In this document: positions 17,751 to 25,822 of the stretch, piece by piece | Position numbering within the stretch: the stretch's first letter is position 1 | How the letters are laid out: each line of letters opens with the position of its first letter | Origin: RHLJ01 sp965222205 | GTDB taxonomy: Bacteria > Bacteroidota > Rhodothermia > Balneolales > Balneolaceae | NCBI GenBank assembly: GCA_965222205.1 | Contig: OZ244932.1 | Span: 434,001-498,000, forward strand | DNA: 64,000 nt | Direction of reading: 5' to 3' | Made by a program: the position numbers and the translations under genes | The notes under the pieces: model-generated | What the model was told of the DNA's origin: nothing | The model's input: the letters and a program-made list of their open reading frames with translations, nothing else | The model's database searches: none

Positions 17751-19037
17751 ATGAAAGCACAACTCATCTCGATCGGCAACGAACTACTTATTGGTGACAC
17801 TGTTAACACAAATGCTTCCTGGATGGGGGAATTTTTGAACGAATTGGGGATTGAAGTCACCAGGGTGCATACCATTTCTGATGAAGGATATCTGATCAAA
17901 GAAACCGTTCGGCAAAGCATGTCCGAATCTGATTTGGTTATCACGACCGGTGGTCTTGGTCCAACCCATGATGACATCACCAAAACCAGTATTAAAGAAT
18001 TATTTGATACTGAGCTGGTGAAGGATGAATCGGTGGAAGAGTACATCAAAGAGTTATTTAAAAGCAGAAATATTCCTTTCTCAGAATCAAATAGCTGGCA
18101 GTCGATGGTTCCCCAAAACTGTGAGGTACTTTTTAATAAAGCCGGGACGGCACCGGGGATGTGGTTTCATGAAGATGATTGCTATCTGGCGGTACTTCCC
18201 GGAGTGCCTTACGAGATGAAATACCTGATGAAGCGTAGAGTTACTGAGAAACTGAGGGAAGTATGGACATCGGTGGGATATATTCACACCGAATATCTCA
18301 AAATTGCAGGAATCGGAGAAAGTACCTTGAGTGATCAGGTGCTGGGTGATTTATCTTCTCTTCTGAATGATCACGTGTCCCTGGCTTTTCTGCCATCGTT
18401 CGGTCAGGTTACTCTTAGAATTACCGGAAAAGGCGACACAAAAGAACAAGCTATTCAGCGATCCGAAAAACTAATCGCTTTCATAAAAGAAAAAGTCGGC
18501 CCTTTTATTTATGGCTATTCAAAAGAAATTACCTTGAGTGAAGCAGTGGGAGAATTGTTGAAGTCGCAAAACCTTACGATTGCAACAGCGGAGAGTTGTA
18601 CCGGAGGTTTGATTGCAACCCGAATCACTGATATTGCGGGAAGCAGTAATTATATGCTAGGGGGAATAGTTTCTTATGCCAATTCCGTGAAAGTAAATGA
18701 ACTTGGAGTGCAACAGAAAGATCTGGATTCGGTTGGTGCGGTAAGCAAGGCGGTAGTTCTTCAAATGGCTAAAGGTGCAGCTGAGCGTTTAGGGAGTGAT
18801 ATCGCGATTTCTACAACCGGAATTGCAGGACCGGGAGGCGGCACAGAAGAAAAACCTGTTGGCACCATTTGGATTGGAATATTCGGGCTGGGACAACATT
18901 TTGCTGTTAAAGCGTTTTTTACCAAAGACAGGATTGTAAACCGGGAACGAACCACAATAATTGCACTTGAAATAATCAGGCGCTTACTTTCCGGGATGGA
19001 AGAGCTACCTTACGCACTTAAAAAAGAACACGCTTGA
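17751..19037 (+). CDS. cinA: CinA family protein, nicotinamide-nucleotide amidohydrolase
   Basis: A 428-residue two-domain CinA. Residues 1-170 form the MoCF-like domain that hydrolyses ADP-ribose-type substrates (ISIGNELLIGDTVNTN, TTGGLGPTHDD). A KH-like linker follows. The C-terminal domain, about residues 260-415, deamidates NMN in pyridine-nucleotide salvage and carries ATAESCTGGLIATRI and STTGIAGPGGGTEEKPVGT. Both halves look intact. First gene of a rightward group with the barrel gene and ftsX; its TGA stop overlaps the TTG start of the next gene. Confidence 0.94.
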   Translation: MKAQLISIGNELLIGDTVNTNASWMGEFLNELGIEVTRVHTISDEGYLIKETVRQSMSESDLVITTGGLGPTHDDITKTSIKELFDTELVKDESVEEYIKELFKSRNIPFSESNSWQSMVPQNCEVLFNKAGTAPGMWFHEDDCYLAVLPGVPYEMKYLMKRRVTEKLREVWTSVGYIHTEYLKIAGIGESTLSDQVLGDLSSLLNDHVSLAFLPSFGQVTLRITGKGDTKEQAIQRSEKLIAFIKEKVGPFIYGYSKEITLSEAVGELLKSQNLTIATAESCTGGLIATRITDIAGSSNYMLGGIVSYANSVKVNELGVQQKDLDSVGAVSKAVVLQMAKGAAERLGSDIAISTTGIAGPGGGTEEKPVGTIWIGIFGLGQHFAVKAFFTKDRIVNRERTTIIALEIIRRLLSGMEELPYALKKEHA

Positions 19038-20989
19038 TAAGATCAGCACTTTTTACTGGATTTTTATTAGTGATGGGCCTTGCCAGCGGGCTTTCTGCTC
19101 AGGTAATTCCTGATTCAGTTCAAACAGATTCTATTATGGTTGATTCTGTTGCCACATCCACTCCTCCTGAACCTGAAAAACCCAAAGAACCTGAACCGAT
19201 TGTGCCATGGGAGCAATTCAAATCTGTTGGGATGGAATTCATTTCTGACGACAGCCTGCTCCGTTGGCAAATATGGCCTAATTGGGGTGATTTCTATGCC
19301 TATCGAAAAGATGCGATTTCGTTCAGACAGGGTACTATCGGCAGATACGATGCCTTTCAGATATCTGGGTTTAGTCCCTATGAACAAACGCTGAATCTTG
19401 AAGGGATTGAACTTTCAAACCCCGTTACGGGACTAGTAAACTACAACTATGTGCCGCATCACAAAATTGGCAGTCTGTACGAGCAGAAATCTGCCAATTA
19501 TCATTCTGATATTGAGTTGAAGAAGTACTATATCCTGGAACCAGTAAGCTATTTAAACTATGATGAAGCTGCTTATAATTACCGGAACCTGGAGTTCATG
19601 GTTACTCAAAATCTGACTGAGCGAACTAATATCGAACTTTCGTTCTGGGATCGACGCGGGGGAGAGAATTACCGTAATAATGAAGTTCTGGGGAATCAGA
19701 TTGTAGCCAGAGGGTATCATTATCTTAACCAAAAAGTTCAAATACGCACGCTGCTTTTAAGAAATCAATTTGATTTGGAGGAGCCTTTTGGGTATCAGGT
19801 AATCGATCCATTGGTGTTTTCTTTTGGCAGATTTTCTTCCGCTCCTAAATTAACAGGTGCGTCTTCAGAAACTACCCGCAGAGATTGGGTTACAGGCATT
19901 TATTTCCGACCGGATAGCAACTCTGTCGAGAATATGGGAATTGAAATCAATCTTGGGAAAGATGATTTCCGACTTACATCCACACCAGATACGCTGGGCT
20001 GGGATTTGAGAAGTTACTCCGGAAAACTGTTCAGGCTTTTAGGCACTGATCAGCTCTCCTTAAAGGTCGAAGGAAAACTCGGTTATAACACTTTCAAACA
20101 AAATTCGGCTATATCCAGAAATGAGTGGACAAATGTTGGGATTTCTGCTCACTTGCAAACCCAACTGGATGAAAACCTTAAGGTGTATGCAGCCGGAAAA
20201 TTAACCCAACGAAGTGATGGGTTCACAGATACTGAAATAGGTGGAGGAGCAAAGCTAGGTATCAACAACCGTGTTGATCTGACCTTAAATGCTACTGTAT
20301 TCAGCAGAATGCCTACCATACAGGAGTTATATTGGGAAGGCGAGAACTTCTCCGGGAATCCGGCTTTGGAAAATGAAACCGGAGTTTCTGTTTTTGGAGA
20401 AGCTACATTTAGTTTAAGTGATGAGATTACGGTAGGTGTTTCCAGCCGGGTCAAACAATCAAATAACGATGCTTTCCTTGGAAATGATTCTTCGTTCGTA
20501 AACAGCGGAGATCTGTCCACACTCTCAGGAACAGTGTTTGGATCGTTCGAAAATCATCGGTTCAAACTGGAAAGTTCAGCAACCTTTGATGCGCTAAACG
20601 ATCTCAGCCCGGTGGATTCAACCAACTCAATCAGTTTCAATGAGCAAAAAATTTGGATTCGGAATAATGCTTTCATCAAAGGGTATGCGTTCAATCGGGC
20701 AGCCTATGTGAAGCTTGGAGTACGAACAACGCTATCGCCATTAGCTTATGGAAGTAAATTTTTTAATGCCGAACTCCAGTACTGGCAGGCCAATAGTGCC
20801 GAAGTTAATATTCCGGCTTTTTTCCGTTTAGATGCCGAACTTTCTGCTCGGGTTCGTGCTATCATGGTAGTAATACGGTGGGAAAATGCACTTGATGGAA
20901 TTGGTCAGTTAGGCTACTTTGAGGCGGCTACATTTCCCATGAATGCACGACGGTTAATTGTAGGAATAAGAGCCCAATTCAGAAACTAG
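19034..20989 (+). CDS. Putative outer-membrane beta-barrel protein (TonB-receptor-like)
   Basis: A 651-residue outer-membrane protein of unknown cargo. It begins at TTG inside the cinA stop (four-base overlap); this start is supported because it gives a normal signal peptide ending GLSAQ. A Pro/Glu-rich spacer follows (residues 45-58). The N-terminal third reads like a degenerate receptor plug (ISGFSPYEQTLNLEGIEL), and the remainder is amphipathic beta strands with SRMPTIQELYWEGENFSGN PALENE, the counterpart of the ELYGP-NPDLQPE motif in TonB receptors. No TonB box is seen, so it may be a porin-like relative. Between cinA and ftsX, two bases before the latter. Confidence 0.75.
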   Translation: MIRSALFTGFLLVMGLASGLSAQVIPDSVQTDSIMVDSVATSTPPEPEKPKEPEPIVPWEQFKSVGMEFISDDSLLRWQIWPNWGDFYAYRKDAISFRQGTIGRYDAFQISGFSPYEQTLNLEGIELSNPVTGLVNYNYVPHHKIGSLYEQKSANYHSDIELKKYYILEPVSYLNYDEAAYNYRNLEFMVTQNLTERTNIELSFWDRRGGENYRNNEVLGNQIVARGYHYLNQKVQIRTLLLRNQFDLEEPFGYQVIDPLVFSFGRFSSAPKLTGASSETTRRDWVTGIYFRPDSNSVENMGIEINLGKDDFRLTSTPDTLGWDLRSYSGKLFRLLGTDQLSLKVEGKLGYNTFKQNSAISRNEWTNVGISAHLQTQLDENLKVYAAGKLTQRSDGFTDTEIGGGAKLGINNRVDLTLNATVFSRMPTIQELYWEGENFSGNPALENETGVSVFGEATFSLSDEITVGVSSRVKQSNNDAFLGNDSSFVNSGDLSTLSGTVFGSFENHRFKLESSATFDALNDLSPVDSTNSISFNEQKIWIRNNAFIKGYAFNRAAYVKLGVRTTLSPLAYGSKFFNAELQYWQANSAEVNIPAFFRLDAELSARVRAIMVVIRWENALDGIGQLGYFEAATFPMNARRLIVGIRAQFRN

Positions 20990-20990
20990 T

Positions 20991-21875
20991 ATGAGCTTTA
21001 AATATATCATCAAAGAAGGTTTTGCAGGAATCCGGCGAGCTAAACTCGCGGCAACTACCTCTATCTTTTCGTTATTCATCGCGATTCTTCTGCTGGGGAT
21101 ACTCTCAAGAGTTGGGTACAATGTGTATGTGCAGGCGATGTCGATTAAGGATTTGATCGAGGTAGAGGTGTTCTTGTTTGATATTGATGAACGCACAACC
21201 GAAGAGATTGAACGTCAGCTTAATGCGGAGGAAATTGTATTGGAAACCACATATATCTCCAAAGACAGCGCTTCTGCAATTATGAGACAGGAATTCGGAC
21301 CGGGAGTAGAAGATTTGGTGGATTTAAACTTTTTACCAGCTTCTTTCAAACTGAAAGTAGATACGGAAGCAGGAGCATCACAAGTTGAAACTCTTGTTTC
21401 CAGTATTCAGAATTTACGTGGTGTTGATGAAGTTCAGTATAACGAAGGACTGCTTCGAATTATGGAATCTAATTTAAACACCTTCTCTTTGGTAGGTGGA
21501 GGAATAGCTTTATTGATTTTACTCGCTTCTGTAATTCTGGTTTACAACACTATTCGTCTTACCATCTATGCCAAGCGTGAGTTGATACGCGCAATGAAAT
21601 TGGTTGGAGCAACAAACAGTTTTATTCGCAGTCCGTTTATTATCGAGGGGGTGCTTCAGGGTGTTCTCTCCGGGCTAATGGCGGTAACCTGTGTATTTTT
21701 CATCTTTGAATTTGTGATCCCACTCTATCTCCCTGAAATGGGATTACTTTCCTGGCCGTTCGGCAGTTGGTACTTCTTAACCGGCGCTATGTTTGGCCTT
21801 GCGGTGCTTATGGGATGGTGGGGAAGTCGCCTCGCCGCCCGAAAATTTATCGAGGAGACTTATATTTCTGGATAA
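20991..21875 (+). CDS. ftsX: Cell division protein FtsX
   Basis: A 294-residue permease-fold protein of the FtsEX complex that signals to cell-wall hydrolases at the division site. It has one N-terminal membrane helix (about residues 20-42), an extracytoplasmic domain of about 130 residues (EVFLFDIDERTTEEIERQL, YISKDSASAIM, LPASFKLKV), then three C-terminal helices with the coupling segment LIRAMKLVGATNSFIRSPF. The length is right for the family. ftsE is not adjacent, which is usual in Bacteroidota relatives. Third gene of the cinA group. Confidence 0.93.
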   Translation: MSFKYIIKEGFAGIRRAKLAATTSIFSLFIAILLLGILSRVGYNVYVQAMSIKDLIEVEVFLFDIDERTTEEIERQLNAEEIVLETTYISKDSASAIMRQEFGPGVEDLVDLNFLPASFKLKVDTEAGASQVETLVSSIQNLRGVDEVQYNEGLLRIMESNLNTFSLVGGGIALLILLASVILVYNTIRLTIYAKRELIRAMKLVGATNSFIRSPFIIEGVLQGVLSGLMAVTCVFFIFEFVIPLYLPEMGLLSWPFGSWYFLTGAMFGLAVLMGWWGSRLAARKFIEETYISG

Positions 21876-21878
21876 GCG

Positions 21879-22115
21879 ATGAGAGCAACCATAGGAAGTT
21901 TTTAAGTCTGTTCATTGCTTCAATCATTTCAGTGATAGTCTTCATTTGGATTCAAAATCCAGGAGGTGTAAATATGATACTTTATGTCTTCTATTTATAT
22001 AGCGAAATCATCTCTTGTCAACTATTTATTCTATCTGATAGTTACAGGCTTATTTATTTGGGTCACTTTTTCGTTTCTAATGAATACAGTTTTTAAACCA
22101 AAAGAGATTGATTAA
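21879..22115 (+). pseudogene. Possible frameshifted small two-helix membrane protein
   Basis: Behind ftsX two frames in succession encode membrane-helix-like segments. One frame, open from within ftsX, gives RKFLSLFIASIISVIVFIWI at about 21906-21965 but has no good start. A second, 21984-22115 (ATG to TAA, 43 residues), gives LVNYLFYLIVTGLFIWVTF and ends FKPKEID. Joined by a frameshift near 21975 they would make a two-helix protein of about 75 residues starting at the ATG at 21879. An AGGAGGTG ribosome-binding-like sequence at 21961 precedes an ATG at 21974 in the first frame. Either the gene has decayed or only the 43-residue ORF is real. Assignment is by eye. Confidence 0.4.
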
Positions 22116-22121
22116 TAAATC

Positions 22122-22232
22122 ATCAATTGCCCTGAGATTTATCTCAGGGTTTGTATATAGTAATTAAAATGGGCTTAAGCCCATTTCTCTTCTAATAAAT
22201 TAATCATCCAGATAAATCTGGATGCAATTGAT
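22122..22232. repeat. ORF-less REP-like element (BIME/MITE-like)
   Basis: A 111-base element bounded by ATCAATTGC on the left and its reverse complement GCAATTGAT on the right. Just inside the left end is the hairpin CCCTGAGA-TTTA-TCTCAGGG (22130-22149). A second perfect palindrome, AAATGGGCTT-AAGCCCATTT, lies at 22167-22186. Inside the right end is a third hairpin, ATCCAGAT-AA-ATCTGGAT, in inverted orientation. The same three-part layout frames the transposase gene 230 bases downstream, so this looks like a non-autonomous copy. It lies in the 544-base gap between ftsX and the transposase; 22233-22340 holds nothing I recognise. Confidence 0.75.
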
Positions 22233-22340
22233 GTGTTTTTTCAAGAAGAGCACAGTAAGAAATAAACAGAAATTTAGATTTTTCTGTAAGGAATCTCTTC
22301 TGTTCTGATCTAACTAGGTAATTAGTTTATATCAATAACG

Positions 22341-22908
22341 ATCAATTGCACTGAGGTTTATCTCAGGGATATAAAAATGAGAATTAAACAGGGCTTTAGC
22401 CCAATAGAGGAGGGTTTAAATGCCATTTATAAAAGTTTGGCTTCATATCGTATTCAGTACAAAGAACAGAAAACCCTATCTGAATAAAGAGATTAGGAAA
22501 CAGGTATTTAAACACATGAGAGATAATGCATTAGAAAAAGACATTGAGTTATCTCTGATCAATGGACATACAGATCATGCTCACTGCCTGATCTCTCTTA
22601 AAAGTGGGCAAAGTATCTCAAAAATAGTTCAACTGATTAAAGGTGAGTCTTCTTTTTGGATTAATAAAGAAAAGCTATGTTTAGAAAAGTTTAGCTGGCA
22701 GGAAAATTATTTTGCGGTATCAATTGGAGAGTCTCAGTTAACAAGAGTAAAGCAATACATACTAAATCAAGAAAAGCATCATCAAACAAAAACTTTTAAA
22801 GAGGAATATGATGAATTTATTAAGAAATATGGCTTTGAAAATTTATTGGGCTGAAGCCCAAGATTTATCTAATCTGTTCTCCTCCAGATAAATCTGGAGG
22901 CAATTGAT
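22341..22908 (+). mobile_element. REP-like terminal repeats enclosing a Y1 transposase
   Basis: A 568-base unit with terminal sequences ATCAATTGC (22341) and GCAATTGAT (ending 22908). The left end carries an imperfect hairpin CTGAG-GTTTAT-CTCAG and then GGGCT-TTA-GCCC (22391-22402). The right end carries TTGGGCT-GA-AGCCCAA (22846-22861) and CCTCCAGAT-AA-ATCTGGAGG (22882-22900), in mirrored order. The hairpin arms vary between copies, while the GATTTATC core and the ATCAATTGC ends are kept. This is how REP/BIME palindromes flank RAYT genes. Confidence 0.75.
22420..22854 (+). CDS. IS200/RAYT-like Y1 transposase
   Basis: A 144-residue HUH-type single-tyrosine transposase of the IS200 group (Y1_Tnp). 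It opens with the family strand VWLHIVFSTKNRKPYL. The HUH pair is HAH in GHTDHAHCLISL, and the likely nucleophile is the tyrosine of VKQYILNQEKHH in the last helix. The C terminus FKEEYDEFIKKYGFE is usual for the Bacteroidota members, though the final tail is shorter than some. An AGAGGAGGG ribosome-binding site 8 bases before the ATG is stronger than those of neighbouring genes. The stop codon lies within a hairpin. No tnpB is present. Given the flanking palindromes it may be a domesticated REP-associated transposase rather than a free insertion sequence. Confidence 0.88.
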   Translation: MPFIKVWLHIVFSTKNRKPYLNKEIRKQVFKHMRDNALEKDIELSLINGHTDHAHCLISLKSGQSISKIVQLIKGESSFWINKEKLCLEKFSWQENYFAVSIGESQLTRVKQYILNQEKHHQTKTFKEEYDEFIKKYGFENLLG

Positions 22909-22952
22909 TTTCAAAAAAATAGAAAACTGAATTTTACTAAAATAACGAATAA

Positions 22953-23453
22953 CTAATTAACCAAAGACCCTTTCTTCAAGCCAGCCTTTCTCTTATCACA
23001 TGCTTCTTCATCCTTACAGGTTCCATAAAAATGGAGAGAGTGAGATTCGATATTCATACCGTGAATTTTGCCCAGCATTTTCTGGATTTCACCAATACGG
23101 GGATCACAGAATTCGAGTACGTGTCCGCATTCGTTGCAAATAATGTGATCGTGCTGTTGATAGGCGTAAGCGCGTTCGTAATAGTACTGGCTCTTTCCGA
23201 ATTGCTGTTTTTGTACTAGTCCGCATTCCACTAACAGATCAAGAGTATTGTACACAGTAGCGCGACTTACACGTGTTCCTGCTTCCTGCATCCGAAAAAA
23301 GATGTCGTCAGCATCAAAGTGCCCATCTGCTCTGTAAATCTCTTCCAATACCATGAAACGTTCTGGAGTCTGACGTTGGTTTCCTTCTTTTAAGTAAGAG
23401 CGGAAAATCTCTTTAACAAGTTGAATAGTATCTTCGTGTGCCGGGTGTGCCAT
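22953..23453 (-). CDS. Fur-family metalloregulator
   Basis: A 166-residue transcriptional repressor of the Fur/PerR/Zur family. The winged-helix DNA-binding half includes RQTPERFMVLEEIY and SRATVYNTLDLLVECGLV. The dimerisation half has the metal-site motif QHDHIICNECGHVLEF with the first CxxC and a second cysteine pair in GTCKDEEAC, together making the structural zinc site. Whether it senses iron, zinc or peroxide is not decided by these motifs. It is divergent from the acyl-CoA ligase gene, and the shared region contains a small palindrome that could be an operator. Confidence 0.92.
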   Translation of the reverse strand: MAHPAHEDTIQLVKEIFRSYLKEGNQRQTPERFMVLEEIYRADGHFDADDIFFRMQEAGTRVSRATVYNTLDLLVECGLVQKQQFGKSQYYYERAYAYQQHDHIICNECGHVLEFCDPRIGEIQKMLGKIHGMNIESHSLHFYGTCKDEEACDKRKAGLKKGSLVN

Positions 23454-23523
23454 AGGGTCAAATTTATTTCACTAAATATAAGACTTGTTAAGGTGCTTTT
23501 GAAACTCATGCTTTTGATCAGAA

Positions 23524-23536
23524 GAATATTATATTC
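23524..23536. promoter_or_regulatory. Palindrome in the fur/acyl-CoA ligase intergenic region
   Basis: GAATAT-T-ATATTC is a perfect 6-1-6 inverted repeat in the 115-base divergent region. Its form is similar to the A/T-rich 7-1-7 boxes bound by Fur-family proteins, but the sequence is not a close match to a known box. Such a short AT-rich palindrome can arise by chance. Confidence 0.3.
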
Positions 23537-23568
23537 AGTCGGAATAAAAAGGAACAAACGTTTAGCTC

Positions 23569-25452
23569 ATGCCTATTATAGTGCCCTTCGAGACCATTAC
23601 GGATCTCTTCATAAATCTTAAAAAGAAATACGTTGGTAATAACAAAGCTGCCTTTCATCATAAGTTAGACCCGAATGGGAGCTACGAACCAATTTATTGG
23701 GATCAGGTTGCTGATGATGTTCACTCGATGGCAGCCTACATGAATGAGCAAGGTATTGAGCATGGAGATCGAGTAGGAATCCTTAGTGAAAACAGATACC
23801 AGTGGGTTGTGGTTGATTTGGCGATCCAGTTATTGGGCGCGATTAATGTTTCGTTGTATACTACACTTCCACCAAATCAGTGTGAGTATATTTTACAGGA
23901 TTCAGAATCGAAATTATTTTTTGTGTCAACAGGAATTCAGCTTAAAAAAGCCATTGAAGTATACGATAACTGTCCTGATTTGAAACAAGTTGTAGCCTTC
24001 GATGTTCCTAAAGTTGAAAAATTTATGGAACCGGATTATGTGTCTTTGTTTGAAGACATACTTGAAGAAGGAGCTAAGCTATATCCTAAGCATGAGGAAG
24101 CCATCAACAAGCGGGCAGCTAAGGTAAAGGCGGATGATATTTCCACGTTAATTTATACATCAGGAACAACTGGTCGACCAAAGGGGGCGATGCTTACCCA
24201 CAACAATATTGTGAGCAATGTTAAGGCAGCAACTCAGCATATTTACTGGGATGATAAAGACAGGTTGCTTTCTTTCTTACCACTCTGCCACTCTTTCGAG
24301 CGAACCGGAGGGTACTATGCAATCATTTCCTGTGGTGCAGAAATCTACTATGCTGAAAGCGTTGACACGGTGTCAAAAAATATGCCTGAAGTTAAGCCTA
24401 CGGTGATGATAAGTGTCCCAAGGTTGTTTGAGAAAATTTACAACTTGATTGTTAAAAGCGTTGAAGATGGCAGTGACGCTAAGAAAAAGATTTTCAACTG
24501 GGCAGTTGAAATAGGTAGAAAATATTCTGAAGGAAAGAGAGGGTTTGTATCCTTCCAAAAAGTAATTGCAGATAAACTAGTTTTCGACAAACTAAAACAG
24601 CGCACTGGGGGGCATGTCCGTTTGTTTGTAGCGGGAGGAGCAGCACTTCCGCCGGATATTGACATTTTCTTCCGTTGTGCCGGACTAACTATTCTTCAAG
24701 GCTATGGACTAACTGAAACATCGCCTGTGATGGCTGCCAACAAACCAGGGAAAGAAGTTGTTGGGGTTGTCGGACAGGTAATTCCCGGTGTAACGGTTGG
24801 AATTCAGGATTTAAACAGTGGAAAAGTTATTGCAGAAATAAGTGGAGAGGACTATCCGACAGAGCTTACATCCGAAGCCGGTGAAATTTTATGCAAAGGC
24901 CCGAATGTGATGAAAGGATACTGGAAGAATGAAGAAGCTACCAAAGAAATGATTGACGATGATGGCTGGCTACATACAGGGGATGTTGGTCGTTTTGTGG
25001 ATGGTAACCTTCAAATTACCGATCGTATCAAGCACATGATTGTAAATGCGGGAGGAAAAAATATTTACCCTGGACCGATTGAAGACATGTTTAAATCAAG
25101 CAAATGGATTGATCAGTTGGTGGTGGTCGGAGAAGCTCAGAATTTCATGGGAGCATTGATCGTGCCTGATTTTGATGCTATAAAAAAATATGCCCGTGAT
25201 AATGGTATCGAAAATGGTTCGATTGAAGAGTTGATTGAGCAAGAAGAGATTTTGAATCTGTATAAAAAAGAAATGCGAGCGTTCTCCAAGGAATTGGCTT
25301 CACATGAAAAAATCAGAGATTTCCGGTTATTACCCAACGAGTTTACAGTTGAAACAGGCGAAATTACCCCAACGCTTAAAGTGAAACGCAGGGTAATCGC
25401 TGAGAAATATGCCGATCAAATAGCGGATATTTTTAAAAATGATAAGGGTTAA
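23569..25452 (+). CDS. Long-chain acyl-CoA synthetase (AMP-forming)
   Basis: A 627-residue ANL-superfamily enzyme that activates long-chain fatty acids to acyl-CoA with ATP. The P-loop-like motif YTSGTTGRPKGAMLTHNN is near residue 196, GYGLTETSPV near 380, and the hinge region GWLHTGDVG followed by DRIKHMIVNAGGKNIYPGPIE. The length and the FFRCAGLTILQGYG segment fit the FadD15/long-chain group better than short-chain acetyl-CoA synthetases. Its role could be beta-oxidation entry or recycling of membrane fatty acids. Its stop overlaps the convergent membrane-protein gene by four bases. Confidence 0.93.
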   Translation: MPIIVPFETITDLFINLKKKYVGNNKAAFHHKLDPNGSYEPIYWDQVADDVHSMAAYMNEQGIEHGDRVGILSENRYQWVVVDLAIQLLGAINVSLYTTLPPNQCEYILQDSESKLFFVSTGIQLKKAIEVYDNCPDLKQVVAFDVPKVEKFMEPDYVSLFEDILEEGAKLYPKHEEAINKRAAKVKADDISTLIYTSGTTGRPKGAMLTHNNIVSNVKAATQHIYWDDKDRLLSFLPLCHSFERTGGYYAIISCGAEIYYAESVDTVSKNMPEVKPTVMISVPRLFEKIYNLIVKSVEDGSDAKKKIFNWAVEIGRKYSEGKRGFVSFQKVIADKLVFDKLKQRTGGHVRLFVAGGAALPPDIDIFFRCAGLTILQGYGLTETSPVMAANKPGKEVVGVVGQVIPGVTVGIQDLNSGKVIAEISGEDYPTELTSEAGEILCKGPNVMKGYWKNEEATKEMIDDDGWLHTGDVGRFVDGNLQITDRIKHMIVNAGGKNIYPGPIEDMFKSSKWIDQLVVVGEAQNFMGALIVPDFDAIKKYARDNGIENGSIEELIEQEEILNLYKKEMRAFSKELASHEKIRDFRLLPNEFTVETGEITPTLKVKRRVIAEKYADQIADIFKNDKG

Positions 25453-25820
25453 ACATCCCCGTTCTTACGAGCTTCTCTGAACGACTGAACCGCCTTGAAT
25501 ATGAATACAAGGCACATCAAAAACATAGCAGTCTGAGCATAGATTGCCAGAGGGCGAGCCACTTCAGCTCCCTGAATAATTTCGATAATTCCGGGGATCC
25601 CACGGGCTGATCCAAGGGCTCCAAGCAGGGCTAACCCGGCTGCGCCATGCATAGCGTGTTTTCTGAATTTTTCATTTCTGGCTACAATTCCAAGAAGAAT
25701 GAAAACAAATCCAAAAAAGGATGGGATAAGTGCGGTTACGCTTTCCTGGCCTGTACCCAAGTAAGAGGCGAGACCAAGAATAGTTAATAAGATTCCTAAA
25801 GAGAGTGTTAGTTTTTGCAT
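25449..25820 (-). CDS. Small four-helix membrane protein, unknown function
   Basis: A 123-residue hydrophobic protein with about four membrane segments (KLTLSLGILLTILGLASYL, LIPSFFGFVFILLGIVA, AMHGAAGLALLGALG and AIYAQTAMFLMCLVFIFKA). A short charged tail ends it. No catalytic motif is visible. It is last in the leftward nifS-like operon, two bases after the DUF1499 gene, and its stop overlaps that of the convergent acyl-CoA ligase gene. Confidence 0.75.
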   Translation of the reverse strand: MQKLTLSLGILLTILGLASYLGTGQESVTALIPSFFGFVFILLGIVARNEKFRKHAMHGAAGLALLGALGSARGIPGIIEIIQGAEVARPLAIYAQTAMFLMCLVFIFKAVQSFREARKNGDV

Positions 25821-25822
25821 GA

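Noticed and set aside
21974..22096. 40-residue ORF with a perfect AGGAGGTG site behind ftsX
   Set aside because: Its sequence is less protein-like than the overlapping 43-residue frame at 21984; it is treated within the possible pseudogene instead.
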